From contig JADJVE010000002.1 in NCBI GenBank assembly GCA_016716715.1, positions 459,430 to 523,429 on the forward strand: DNA of 64,000 bases, written 5' to 3'. The position numbers and the translations under genes are program-made. The DNA comes from Acidobacteriota bacterium. GTDB lineage: Bacteria > Acidobacteriota > Thermoanaerobaculia > UBA5066. The notes under the pieces are model-generated. The model saw only the letters and a list, made by a program, of their open reading frames with translations, had not been told where the DNA came from and ran no database searches. Each line of letters starts with the position of its first letter. The first letter of the stretch is position 1. Positions 17,679-28,712 of the stretch are shown piece after piece.

Positions 17679-18392
17679 TTACATGGTCTTCTGGGGCTGG
17701 GCGGACTGCTGGGCGGCTTTACGGGCCTTCAGCTCGGCGAGCTGCTGTTTCGCCTGCACGTCACCCGCCTGCGTTTTCAAGGCCGCGAGCCGCGCGTCGA
17801 GCGAGCTGCCCGACAGCTCCTGACCGAGGTTCGCCTCGGCGATCGTGTTCTTGATGTGCTCGCGCACGTTGTCGAGAGCCTTCACGTCGGCGTCCACGGA
17901 GAGGCCGTCGAGCTGCTCCTGGATCCGGAGCCGGGCCTGCGCCGACTGCATCCGCGCGAGCATCACGTCGCGCTCGGCTTTCAGCTTCCGGATCTCTCCC
18001 TGCACGTTGAGAAGCGACTGTTTGGCCGCGTCCGCGTCCTTGCTGGCCGTCCCGAGGTCGCCCTGCAGCTCGGTGGCCTCGGCGGTGAGCGCGTTCTTGC
18101 GCTGGATGAGAACGACGGCGAGGTCGTCCTGATTCGTCTCGACCGCGGCGTTCAGCTCGAGCTCGGTCTGCGCGAGCTCCTTCGTGGACTTCTTCAGTCG
18201 CTCGTCGATGTCCTCGCGCCGCCGGATGATGGCGGCGGTGGCGGACTTGAGCTTCGAGTATTTCTCGACCATGGAGTTGATCGCGTTCTCGTAGGCGATC
18301 TCCGGATGCTCCTTCTCGACGTTCGAGATCCAGATCGAGAGGAAGCCCTTCCAGAGATTGCCGAGACGCTGGAGCAAACCGATTCCCGCCAT
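17679..18392 (-). CDS. pspA: PspA/IM30 (Vipp1) family protein
   Basis: 237 residues with a GGAAAGGG ribosome site. Almost entirely alpha-helical coiled coil. An amphipathic N-terminal helix (LLQRLGNLWKGFLSIWISNVE) precedes the long hairpin expected for ESCRT-III-like PspA/Vipp1 proteins. These assemble on the inner membrane and maintain or repair it under envelope stress. The N-terminal sequence is more divergent than in proteobacterial PspA, and a Gln/Ala/Lys tail (about 205-237) extends the end. It is encoded between an unknown coiled-coil gene and the SBP-OmpA gene. No PspF-type sigma-54 activator is nearby, so regulation differs from E. coli. Confidence 0.85.
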   Translation of the reverse strand: MAGIGLLQRLGNLWKGFLSIWISNVEKEHPEIAYENAINSMVEKYSKLKSATAAIIRRREDIDERLKKSTKELAQTELELNAAVETNQDDLAVVLIQRKNALTAEATELQGDLGTASKDADAAKQSLLNVQGEIRKLKAERDVMLARMQSAQARLRIQEQLDGLSVDADVKALDNVREHIKNTIAEANLGQELSGSSLDARLAALKTQAGDVQAKQQLAELKARKAAQQSAQPQKTM

Positions 18393-18407
18393 GTGATGCC
18401 CTTTCCT

Positions 18408-19031
18408 TTACTTGCCCTGTGGCTCGACGAGCTTCGGCGAGTCACGGACGACGCGCGCCACCTGCTCCTGGCCGAAAAACTCCAGGACCTTCTGGATCCC
18501 GAGCTTCTTTTCGTTGCAGGCCTGGACCACCGCGAGCTGTTCCGACGTCCGGTCCTCCATCACCGACCTGATGCGCCGGACCTCTTCCTCGAACTGCGCG
18601 ATCCGCTTCGCCGACTCCTCGTGCACCTTCTGCGTGTCTGCGGCGCCCGCGCGGATGTACGCCTCGAGGGCCTGGATCTCCTGAACGGCCGCCTCGATGA
18701 TCTTGTCGACCGGGACGCCGAAGGCCTTCAGCGAAGCCTCGACGATCTGCTTCTTCACCCCGTCGTCCGTCCCGGCGGGAAGCGCTCCGAGGAGCTCGGC
18801 AGCCTTCGCGACGCGGCCCTGCTCCTCCTCGTCGACGCCGGCTGCTTCGTAGACCTTCGGGAAGTCCACGCGCCCTCCCGGCGCGGCAGGGGGCTCCGTG
18901 ACGAACGCGGGGGGATCGGGCTCGGCCGGCGGGGTGAGCGCGTCCGGGGAGGGCGCCGGCGCCGCCGCGCCGTCCTCCTGGACGACGAACCACCCGAGCA
19001 CGGTGGAGCCCCAACCCTTCCTGTCGCTCAT
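18408..19031 (-). CDS. unknown PspA-adjacent helical protein
   Basis: 207 residues from ATG 19031. A short N-terminal segment (STVLGWFVVQEDG) is followed by a Pro/Ala-rich linker (about 22-52). The rest is a charged helical domain (DFPKVYEAAGVDEEEQGR..., AAQ-type heptads, RRIRSVMEDRTSEQLAVVQ) predicted as coiled coil. I do not recognise a family. It lies 15 bp upstream of pspA on the same strand and would be the first cytoplasmic gene of the PspA operon. A PspA partner or regulator, analogous to PspB/PspC or to PspAA-type partners, is a reasonable guess but is not shown by sequence. Confidence 0.7.
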   Translation of the reverse strand: MSDRKGWGSTVLGWFVVQEDGAAAPAPSPDALTPPAEPDPPAFVTEPPAAPGGRVDFPKVYEAAGVDEEEQGRVAKAAELLGALPAGTDDGVKKQIVEASLKAFGVPVDKIIEAAVQEIQALEAYIRAGAADTQKVHEESAKRIAQFEEEVRRIRSVMEDRTSEQLAVVQACNEKKLGIQKVLEFFGQEQVARVVRDSPKLVEPQGK

Positions 19032-19074
19032 GGAGCCGGAAATCTTATCAAGACGGGCCGAAGCCCCCTCCCCG

Positions 19075-19446
19075 CTACTCGAACCAGCCGTTCACGTCCA
19101 CGATCACGTCGAGGGCGCCCGTTGCGCTGCTCGTGATCTTGAAGGCGCCGGAAGCGTCGGAGGCGAGGCCCACGACGGCGTTGTTCGCGCGCGTCTGGCC
19201 GGCGCGAAAGGCGAGCGTCAGCGTGCCGGGAGCCGCCGGAAGGTCGCCCGGGTAGAGGACGAGCTGGCCGCCCGCGGACGCGTTCGTGACGGCGACGTTC
19301 GCGGAGACCGACCGGGCGGTCGCGGGCACGCCGCACGAGCCCGCCGCCACGAACGTCCGCGTCGCCCCGGCGCCGAGGGACGGTCCGCCGCCCGCGCCGG
19401 GCGGGCGGCGGGTGTCGAGAGCCCGGCACGGGACGAGCGTGTGGAA
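19075..19446 (-). repeat. VNGWF module copy 2
   Basis: 123 codons, the counterpart of 10068-10424 and on the same strand. It has the same order of motifs (PCRALDTR, VSANV, YPGDL, RAGQTRANNA, VGLASD, VDVNGWFE), with a five-residue longer loop after DTR. It occurs on a different enzyme, which shows that the module is mobile between secreted proteins. Confidence 0.8.
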
Positions 19447-21150
19447 GGCCGTCGCGACGGGTCCGGCCACGCTCGTCGTGGCCGCGACGCCGGTGCTCGC
19501 GTTCCAGTACGAGCCGCTGGCGCTCGTCTCGAGACGCACGGCGCGCACGAGATACGTCGGGGAGCCTCCGGGCGCCGCCGCGTCGGTGAACGAGGTCGCC
19601 GTGACGAGTCCCGGGGTGAGACGCGTGAACGGGCCGCCGGCTCCGGCGCCCCGGTAAACGTGGTACCCCGCGACCGCGTCCGGGGAGGCGGTCCACGAAA
19701 CGGCGGCGCTTCCCGCGCCTCCCATCGCCGCCACGCTCGAGACGGGCGCGACGACGTGCATCCGGAGCGTCGGGTCGCCCATGAGGGCGATGTGGACCGA
19801 GGGGCCATAGCCGCGGAAGTACGTTCCCGAGTTGTTCTGCGTCAGGCGCGCCGCGTACCCGATCGTCTCGCCCATCGCCATGTGTTGCACGTGCCACGCG
19901 GGCCGGCCGGCCCAGGCGCACGTGAGGCCGTACGTCGTCGTCGCGAGGGGCGCGCGCAGGAAGTCGTTCGAGACGTCCCAGTCCCCGAAGTAGCTCCCGA
20001 AAAGAAACGTGAAGGCGGTCTTCGTGTCCGTCGCGGCGAAGTTGGACGTCGAGCCGACGCCGCCGGCGCCCTGGTAGTTGCCGCCGCCGCACCCGTAGGC
20101 CCAGAGGTAGCCGCTCGTCGCGAGCGTGCCGAACCAGTCGAGCGCGAAGACGTTCGCGGGCCCGAAGAAGCCCGAGAACGCGCGCCAGCCCGTGGACGCG
20201 AACGCCTCGCCTCCGAACGCGCCGAAGTTGTCGTCGATGAGCCCGCGCGCGGGCAGCGCCCACGCCTTGACGCGGAAACCGTGGTCCTTGTTCAGGTACT
20301 GCCTGAGGAGGTCGATCTCGGTCTTCGGGGCGAAGGCGGGCATGTCCGCGAGGTCCACGCGCCCCACGCCGAGCTCGACCGTGCTCCCGGGAGCGTAGCT
20401 CTGGTCGAACTTGCCGTCTCCCGCGACGTTGTTCTGCCGGCCGGTTCCGCCCAGGTTCTGGGTGTCCGTCCAGGCGCCGTCCATGTCGCCGTAGTAGAGG
20501 TCCGCGGGCCACGCTCCCACGTGGTCCCCGTGGCCGTCGGGCGCGATGCTCCCGGAGTACGGCACCGGGACGTGCCCGAAGAGGAAGACGCTGCTCACCC
20601 TCGCCGGATCGGCGTCGTAGTCGGCCTTGACGAGCGCCTTGACGGACGGGACCGTCGCGCTGCGCGCGACGTCGTGGCGCAGCACGGTCCAGCCGTCGCC
20701 CGCGAGATCCGCTTGAAGACGCGCGAGCTCCGCCGCGAGTCCCGCTGCCATCGTGGAGTCGACGACGAGGACCACCTTCCCCCGGTCCTCGACGAGGGGA
20801 ATCTCGATTCCCGTCGCGAGGTACCCGGTGCCCGTGACCGCCGCGCTTCGGACTAACTGGTACTCGTACCGCGTCCCGACGGCCACGGCGTTGTCCACGT
20901 AGCCCGTCGCCGAGCCCGGGAGCGTCGCCACCGCCGTCCCCCACGAGGCGACTCCCCAGGCCTTGCGGTAGACGGTGTGCGCCGTCGCGCCGGCGAACAC
21001 GGGCCAGCTCAGAGTGATTCTCGGAGGCGAGCTCTGGACGACGGCCGTCGCCTGGACCGCGTAGTCCGACGTCGCCTGCGCGAAAGCCTGGCCGAACGGC
21101 ACGGCGACGCATGCAGCCAGCGCGAGAAGGCGCCGGAGATGGTTCCCCAT
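19075..21150 (-). CDS. secreted C25 (gingipain)-like peptidase with two FN3 domains and a C-terminal VNGWF module
   Basis: 691 residues. Signal peptide 1-25, then FN3-like domain (about 31-118) and a central C25-like domain (about 125-470). The central domain has FLFGHVPVPYSG, HGDH...PADLYYGDMDG, VGRVDLADMPAF, a Cys in YGCGGG (Cys353) and the family end LMGDPTLRMH. A second FN3 domain follows (about 472-560) and the VNGWF module ends the protein (about 569-691). His207/His210 and Cys353 are candidates for the catalytic pair, but I cannot confirm that the enzyme is active. It is 43 bp upstream of the PspA operon on the same strand, and divergent from fumarase. Confidence 0.75.
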   Translation of the reverse strand: MGNHLRRLLALAACVAVPFGQAFAQATSDYAVQATAVVQSSPPRITLSWPVFAGATAHTVYRKAWGVASWGTAVATLPGSATGYVDNAVAVGTRYEYQLVRSAAVTGTGYLATGIEIPLVEDRGKVVLVVDSTMAAGLAAELARLQADLAGDGWTVLRHDVARSATVPSVKALVKADYDADPARVSSVFLFGHVPVPYSGSIAPDGHGDHVGAWPADLYYGDMDGAWTDTQNLGGTGRQNNVAGDGKFDQSYAPGSTVELGVGRVDLADMPAFAPKTEIDLLRQYLNKDHGFRVKAWALPARGLIDDNFGAFGGEAFASTGWRAFSGFFGPANVFALDWFGTLATSGYLWAYGCGGGNYQGAGGVGSTSNFAATDTKTAFTFLFGSYFGDWDVSNDFLRAPLATTTYGLTCAWAGRPAWHVQHMAMGETIGYAARLTQNNSGTYFRGYGPSVHIALMGDPTLRMHVVAPVSSVAAMGGAGSAAVSWTASPDAVAGYHVYRGAGAGGPFTRLTPGLVTATSFTDAAAPGGSPTYLVRAVRLETSASGSYWNASTGVAATTSVAGPVATAFHTLVPCRALDTRRPPGAGGGPSLGAGATRTFVAAGSCGVPATARSVSANVAVTNASAGGQLVLYPGDLPAAPGTLTLAFRAGQTRANNAVVGLASDASGAFKITSSATGALDVIVDVNGWFE

Positions 21151-21222
21151 TTGAATGGAAGTGAATTCGTCTCACGGAGCCGCGTAACATGGCCTGCGAC
21201 GGAATCTCGGGAGGGTGCGTCC

Positions 21223-22611
21223 ATGGCCACTCGGATCGAAAAGGACACGATGGGCGAGATCGCCGTCCCGGCGGACCGGTACTGGGGCGCCCAGACGCAG
21301 CGCTCGCTCCAGAACTTCGAGATCGGCGAGATCCGGTTCTCCCGCCCGGTCATCCGCGCGTTCGGCCTCCTCAAGCGGGCCGCCGCCGACGTCAACCACG
21401 ACCTCGGCCTTCTGCCGCCGGAGAAGGCCGCGCTCGTGACGGCCGCCGCGCAGGAGGTGGCGGACGGGAAGCTCGACGCGCACTTTCCGCTCGTCGTCTT
21501 CCAGACCGGCAGCGGGACGCAGACGAACATGAACGTGAACGAGGTGATCGCGAACCGCGCGATCGACCTCGCGGGCGGCGTCCCCGGCTCGAAGGACCCG
21601 ATCCACCCGAACGACGACGTGAACATGTCGCAGTCGTCCAACGACACGTTCCCGGCGGCGATGTCGATCGCCGCCGTCTGCGAGATCGAGGAGCGCCTCC
21701 TCCCCGAGGTCCGGAAGCTGCGCGACGTCCTCGACGCGAAGTCGAAGGAGTTCCACGACATCGTGAAGATCGGGCGCACGCACCTGCAGGACGCCGTGCC
21801 TCTCACGCTCGGGCAGGAGATCTCGGGCTGGGTCGCGCAGCTCGACCACGGGATGGCGCACGTCGCGCAGGCGCTCCCCCACCTCCTCGAGCTCGCGATC
21901 GGCGGCACGGCCGTCGGGACGGGACTGAACACGCACCCCGAGTACGCCGAGCGCGTGGCGCAGCGCGTCGCCTCGCTCACGGGACACCCGTTCGTCAGCG
22001 CACCGAACAAGTTCGAGGCGCTCGCGGCGCACGACGCGCTCGCGTTCGCGTCCGGCGCGCTCCGCACGCTCGCGGGCTCCCTCATGAAGATCGCGAACGA
22101 CGTGCGCTGGCTGGCCTCCGGGCCGCGCTCCGGAATCGGCGAGATCCGGATCCCGGAGAACGAGCCGGGCTCGTCGATCATGCCGGGCAAGGTGAACCCG
22201 ACGCAGGCCGAGGCGCTCACGATGGTCGTCGTGCAGGTCTACGGCAACGACGCCGCGGTCGCCTTCGCGGCGAGCCAGGGGAACTTCCAGCTCCACGTCT
22301 TCAAGCCCGTGATGATCCACAACGTCCTCGAGTCCGTGCGCCTCCTCGCGGACGGCTGCCGGAGCTTCCGCATGCACTGCGCCGAGGGAGTCGAGCCCGA
22401 CCGCGCGCGGATCGCCGAGCTCGTCGCCCGGTCGCTGATGCTCGTGACGGCGCTCAACCCGCACATCGGGTACGACAAGGCGGCCGCCATCGCGAAGAAA
22501 GCGCACGATGAAGGCACGACGCTCCGCGAGGCCGCGCTCGCGCTCGGCTTCGTGACGGCGGAAGAGTTCGACGCGTGGATCGACCCGGCGAAGATGACCG
22601 GTCCCGGCTGA
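21223..22611 (+). CDS. fumC: class II fumarate hydratase
   Basis: 462 residues, ATG 21223 with a GGGAGG ribosome site. Interconverts fumarate and L-malate in the TCA cycle, cytoplasmic, no iron-sulfur cluster. The superfamily signature GSSIMPGKVNP is intact, as are TGSGTQTNMNVNEV, HPNDDVNMSQSSND and GRTHLQDAVPLTLGQE (catalytic His in the latter). Length matches FumC. It is divergent from the C25-like gene over 72 bp and followed by two GC-rich hairpins. Confidence 0.96.
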   Translation: MATRIEKDTMGEIAVPADRYWGAQTQRSLQNFEIGEIRFSRPVIRAFGLLKRAAADVNHDLGLLPPEKAALVTAAAQEVADGKLDAHFPLVVFQTGSGTQTNMNVNEVIANRAIDLAGGVPGSKDPIHPNDDVNMSQSSNDTFPAAMSIAAVCEIEERLLPEVRKLRDVLDAKSKEFHDIVKIGRTHLQDAVPLTLGQEISGWVAQLDHGMAHVAQALPHLLELAIGGTAVGTGLNTHPEYAERVAQRVASLTGHPFVSAPNKFEALAAHDALAFASGALRTLAGSLMKIANDVRWLASGPRSGIGEIRIPENEPGSSIMPGKVNPTQAEALTMVVVQVYGNDAAVAFAASQGNFQLHVFKPVMIHNVLESVRLLADGCRSFRMHCAEGVEPDRARIAELVARSLMLVTALNPHIGYDKAAAIAKKAHDEGTTLREAALALGFVTAEEFDAWIDPAKMTGPG

Positions 22612-22656
22612 CGCCCGGGACCGTGCCGGCGGCGGCCGGCTTCGCCTCCCGGCCGC
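22600..22656 (+). terminator. two consecutive GC-rich hairpins after fumC
   Basis: Stem 1: GGTCCCGG (22600-22607) pairs perfectly with CCGGGACC (22615-22622) around a 7-base loop that contains the fumC stop. Stem 2: GCGGCCGG (22632-22639) pairs with CCGGCCGC (22649-22656). There is no T-tract, so this could be a Rho-assisted or attenuating terminator rather than a classical intrinsic one. Confidence 0.4.
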
Positions 22657-22687
22657 GCCTGCGTCGCAGTCCATAATCCCGCATCCC

Positions 22688-25393
<2,706 letters not shown>

Positions 25394-25409
25394 CCCCTAG
25401 AATCCGCTG

Positions 25410-26927
25410 ATGTCCGAGACACCCGGCGAGCACCCGAAGGGCGGGGCGTACCCGCGCTACGTCCTCCTCGTCCTCGTCCTCGTTTACGTCTTCAACTTCC
25501 TCGACCGGCAGATCGTCTCGATCCTCGCCGAGCGCATCAAGGCCGACCTCGGCGTGACGGACGCGCAGCTCGGTTTCCTGTACGGCACCGTCTTCGCGGT
25601 CTTCTTCGCGATCTTCGGGATCCCGCTCGGCCGCCTCGCGGACGCGTGGGACCGGCGCAGGCTGATCGCGTGGGGCGCGGCGTTCTGGAGCCTCATGACC
25701 GCGCTCTCGGGCTTCGCGAAGAGCTTCCCGCAGCTCGCGCTCGCGCGGATGGGCGTCGGCGTGGGCGAGGCGAGCGCGGCGCCCGCGGCCTACTCGCTCC
25801 TCTCGGACTGGTTCCCGAAGGAGAAGCGCGCAACGGTCCTCGGCCTCTACTCGAGCGGCATCTACATCGGCGCGGGCCTCGGCCTCGGGATCGGCGGCCT
25901 CGTCGTGGATCGCTGGGACCTGGCGTTCCCCTCGGGCACGGGTCCGTTCGGCCTGCGGGGCTGGCAGGCCGCGTTCCTCGCCGTCGGCCTCCCGGGGCTC
26001 GTCCTCGCCGCGTGGGTGCGCAGCCTCCGGGAGCCCGCCCGCGCCGCGTCGCACCCGCCGCTCACGACGACGCCCGTGCGGACGTTCCTCCGCGAGTCCG
26101 CCTCGGTGATCCCGCCCTTCACGCTCTTCGCGCTCGCCGCGGCGGGCGCCGGCGCGGCGGGAGTGCTCGGCAACGTGGCGGCATTCGCCGCGCTCGCCGG
26201 CCTCGCGTGGCTGCTGACACTCGCGCTCGGAAACCCCGCGCAGTGGATCGCGCTCGCCGCCGGGCTCTACGCCGTCTTCTCGTGGGCGCAGGCGCTGCGT
26301 CTCCGGAACCGCGAGGACTTCGACCTCGTCTTCCGGAACCGCGCGCTCGTCCTCGCGAACCTCGGCTTCGGCCTCGTCGCGTTCGGGACGTACGGGACGA
26401 GCTTCTGGATCGCGCCGTACTTCGTTCGCGTGCACCACCTGAACCTCGCGAAGACAGGCCTCCTCCTCGGCGGCATCTCGGCCGCCGGAGGCTGGCTCGG
26501 CGCGACGTGCGGCGGACTCCTCGCGGACGCGTGGGGCCGGAAGCGCGCGGACGGCCGCCTCCTCGTCGGCGCGGCCTCGGCCCTCCTTCCGATCCCGCTC
26601 GCGCTCGGGATGCTCGCGGCCCCCTCGCTCGCGCTCGCGGCCGCGCTCGCCCTCCCGATCACGGTCCTCACGGCTCTCTGGGTCGCGCCCGCGACGACGA
26701 CGGCGCAGGAGCTCGTCCCGCCCCGCCTGCGCGGCACGGCGAGCGCGGTGCTTCTCCTGCACACGACGTTCCTCGGCCTCGCCCTCGGGCCGTACACGAT
26801 CGGACGGCTCAGCGTTCATGCCGGGAGCCTGAAGGCGGCGCTCGCCCTCGCGCTGCCCGTCAACCTCGTCGCGGGCCTCCTGCTCGTCCTCGCCGCCCGC
26901 GCCCTGCCGCGGCCCCCGGCATCGTAA
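25410..26927 (+). CDS. MFS transporter (spinster/sugar-phosphate-like)
   Basis: 505 residues with about 12 membrane helices. MFS motif A between helices 2 and 3 reads GRLADAWDRRR, and ARMGVGVGEASAAPAAYSLLSDWFP marks the spinster-like/ACS group. A second motif-A-like loop (GGLLADAWGRKR) lies in the C-terminal half. The substrate is unknown; these carry organic anions or lipids. It starts 16 bp after the kinase gene and ends 11 bp before the cyclophilin gene, so the plus-strand run appears co-transcribed. Confidence 0.9.
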   Translation: MSETPGEHPKGGAYPRYVLLVLVLVYVFNFLDRQIVSILAERIKADLGVTDAQLGFLYGTVFAVFFAIFGIPLGRLADAWDRRRLIAWGAAFWSLMTALSGFAKSFPQLALARMGVGVGEASAAPAAYSLLSDWFPKEKRATVLGLYSSGIYIGAGLGLGIGGLVVDRWDLAFPSGTGPFGLRGWQAAFLAVGLPGLVLAAWVRSLREPARAASHPPLTTTPVRTFLRESASVIPPFTLFALAAAGAGAAGVLGNVAAFAALAGLAWLLTLALGNPAQWIALAAGLYAVFSWAQALRLRNREDFDLVFRNRALVLANLGFGLVAFGTYGTSFWIAPYFVRVHHLNLAKTGLLLGGISAAGGWLGATCGGLLADAWGRKRADGRLLVGAASALLPIPLALGMLAAPSLALAAALALPITVLTALWVAPATTTAQELVPPRLRGTASAVLLLHTTFLGLALGPYTIGRLSVHAGSLKAALALALPVNLVAGLLLVLAARALPRPPAS

Positions 26928-26938
26928 GATCCCGCCCC

Positions 26939-27517
26939 ATGAAACGACTCACGCCCGCCCTGACCCTCGCCCTCGTCGTCGCCACCTTTGCCGTGAAGGG
27001 AGAAACCCCCGTGAAGAATCCGACGGTCGTGATGAAGACGTCGATGGGCTCGATGACGATCGAGCTCGACGCCGCCAAGGCGCCGGAGACCGTGAAGAAC
27101 TTCCTCGCCTACGTGAACGCGAAGCACTACGACGGCACGGTGTTCCACCGCGTCATCGACGGCTTCATGATCCAGGGCGGCGGCTTCGCGGTCGACAAGC
27201 AGCAGAAGGCCGTGAAGGCCCCCATCAAGAACGAGTCGTCGAACGGCCTCCAGAACAAGGTCGGCACGCTCGCGATGGCCCGCACGGGCGACCCGAACAG
27301 CGCGACGGCGCAGTTCTTCATCAACGTGAAGGACAACGGATTCCTCGACAAGGCCCAGTCGCAGGACGGCTACGGCTACTGCGTCTTCGGCAAGGTGACG
27401 GACGGCATGGACGTCGTGAACAAGATCAAGTCGACGCCCACGTCCAACCAGGGCGGCGCGTTCGTGAACGCCCCCGTCACCCCGGTCGTCATCGAATCGG
27501 TCCGCGTCCAGCCCTGA
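26939..27517 (+). CDS. secreted cyclophilin-type peptidyl-prolyl cis-trans isomerase
   Basis: 192 residues. Signal peptide 1-21 or so, then a single cyclophilin domain with FHRVIDGFMIQGGG (catalytic Arg), MARTGDPNSATAQFFIN and YCVFGKVTDGMDVV. It would speed proline isomerisation during folding of exported proteins, like PpiA. It is followed by the HtrA gene, which fits a periplasmic folding and quality-control pair. Confidence 0.93.
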   Translation: MKRLTPALTLALVVATFAVKGETPVKNPTVVMKTSMGSMTIELDAAKAPETVKNFLAYVNAKHYDGTVFHRVIDGFMIQGGGFAVDKQQKAVKAPIKNESSNGLQNKVGTLAMARTGDPNSATAQFFINVKDNGFLDKAQSQDGYGYCVFGKVTDGMDVVNKIKSTPTSNQGGAFVNAPVTPVVIESVRVQP

Positions 27518-27531
27518 CGCGCCCGGGCGCG
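27518..27531. other. 14-bp perfect GC palindrome between cyclophilin and HtrA genes
   Basis: CGCGCCCGGGCGCG fills most of the 19-bp gap and is followed by TCCCTTTG. As a hairpin it would have almost no loop, so it is a poor terminator. It may instead mark a binding site or an attenuated junction. Confidence 0.3.
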
Positions 27532-27536
27532 TCCCT

Positions 27537-28712
27537 TTGTCGAGCCTCCCGCCTCCCTACGGTTACGTCCCGCCGCCTCCGCGGCGGCGGGGCGGCCCCG
27601 TCGTCCTGCCCGTCCTCCTCGGGCTCCTCGCGGGATGGCTCGTCTTCACACTCATGCAGCGGTCTTCCGGCCGCGGCGCCGCGACGGCGCCCGCCCGCGT
27701 GAAAGGCGCCCCCGCCGACGCGCGGCCCGTGGCGGCGCGCGGCGACCTCGCGTCGGACGAGAAGGCGACGATCGAGCTCTTCGAGCGCTGCAGCCCGTCC
27801 GTCGTCTACATCACGAGCCTCGCCCGCCGCCCGGTGAGCTTCTTCGAGATGACGGAGGTGCCGCAGGGGTCCGGCTCGGGCTTCGTGTGGGACCGCCAGG
27901 GACACGTCGTCACGAATTTCCACGTCATCCAGAACGCCTCGTCCCTCGTCGTGACGCTCGCGGACCAGTCCGACTGGAAGGCGACGGTCGTCGGCGTCGA
28001 GCCCGACAAGGACCTCGCCGTCCTCCGGATCGGCGCTCCCGAGGCGAAGCTCCCGCCGATCCTCGTCGGGACGAGCCGCGACCTGAAGGTCGGGCAGAAG
28101 GTCTTCGCGATCGGAAACCCGTTCGGCCTCGACGAGACGCTCACGACGGGCATCGTGAGCGCGCTCGGGCGGACGATCGAGGCCGTCACGGGCCGCAAGA
28201 TCCAGAACGTCGTCCAGACGGACGCGGCGATCAACCCCGGAAACTCGGGAGGCCCGCTTCTCGACAGCGCGGGCCGCCTCATCGGCGTCAACACCCAGAT
28301 CGCGAGCCCCTCGGGCGCGAGCGCCGGCATCGGATTCGCGGTGCCCGCGGACACCGTGAACGAGGTCGTCCCGCAGCTCATCGCGCACGGACGCGTCATC
28401 CGGCCGCGCCTCGGCATCACGCCGGCCCAGGAGGGCATCGCCCGGAGGCTCGGGATCTCGGGCGTCCTCGTGATGGAGGTGCAGGACGGAACCGGCGCCG
28501 CGAAGGCCGGGCTCCGGGGCACCCGGCGGGGAACGGACGGCTCGGTCGTCCTCGGCGACGTCATCATCGGCGTCGCCGGGAAGAAGGTCGCGAGTTACGA
28601 CGACCTCGTCTCGGCGCTCGAGAAGCAGAAGGTCGGCGACACCGTGCCCGTCCGCATCCTGAGGGGCGAAGGCGAGACGACGGTCGACGTCACGCTCTCG
28701 GCGTCGCGCTGA
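27537..28712 (+). CDS. HtrA/DegP-type serine protease, membrane-anchored, one PDZ domain
   Basis: 391 residues. TTG 27537 is the only start that keeps the N-terminal Pro-rich segment and the single membrane helix (about 21-40). The trypsin-like domain has His129 (NFHVIQ), Asp159 (DKDLAVL) and Ser237 (NPGNSGGPL). A C-terminal PDZ domain follows (RPRLGI... VLGDVIIGVAGKKV). It degrades or holds misfolded envelope proteins, like DegS/HtrA. Its stop codon abuts the stop of the convergent pilin-like gene (TGA then TCA), with no spacer. Confidence 0.93.
   Translation: MSSLPPPYGYVPPPPRRRGGPVVLPVLLGLLAGWLVFTLMQRSSGRGAATAPARVKGAPADARPVAARGDLASDEKATIELFERCSPSVVYITSLARRPVSFFEMTEVPQGSGSGFVWDRQGHVVTNFHVIQNASSLVVTLADQSDWKATVVGVEPDKDLAVLRIGAPEAKLPPILVGTSRDLKVGQKVFAIGNPFGLDETLTTGIVSALGRTIEAVTGRKIQNVVQTDAAINPGNSGGPLLDSAGRLIGVNTQIASPSGASAGIGFAVPADTVNEVVPQLIAHGRVIRPRLGITPAQEGIARRLGISGVLVMEVQDGTGAAKAGLRGTRRGTDGSVVLGDVIIGVAGKKVASYDDLVSALEKQKVGDTVPVRILRGEGETTVDVTLSASR

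Noticed and set aside
19028..21190. 720-codon minus frame overlapping the C25-like gene
   Set aside because: Arg/Gly-rich with no domain; the other frame (19075-21150) has a signal peptide, FN3, C25-like and VNGWF segments.
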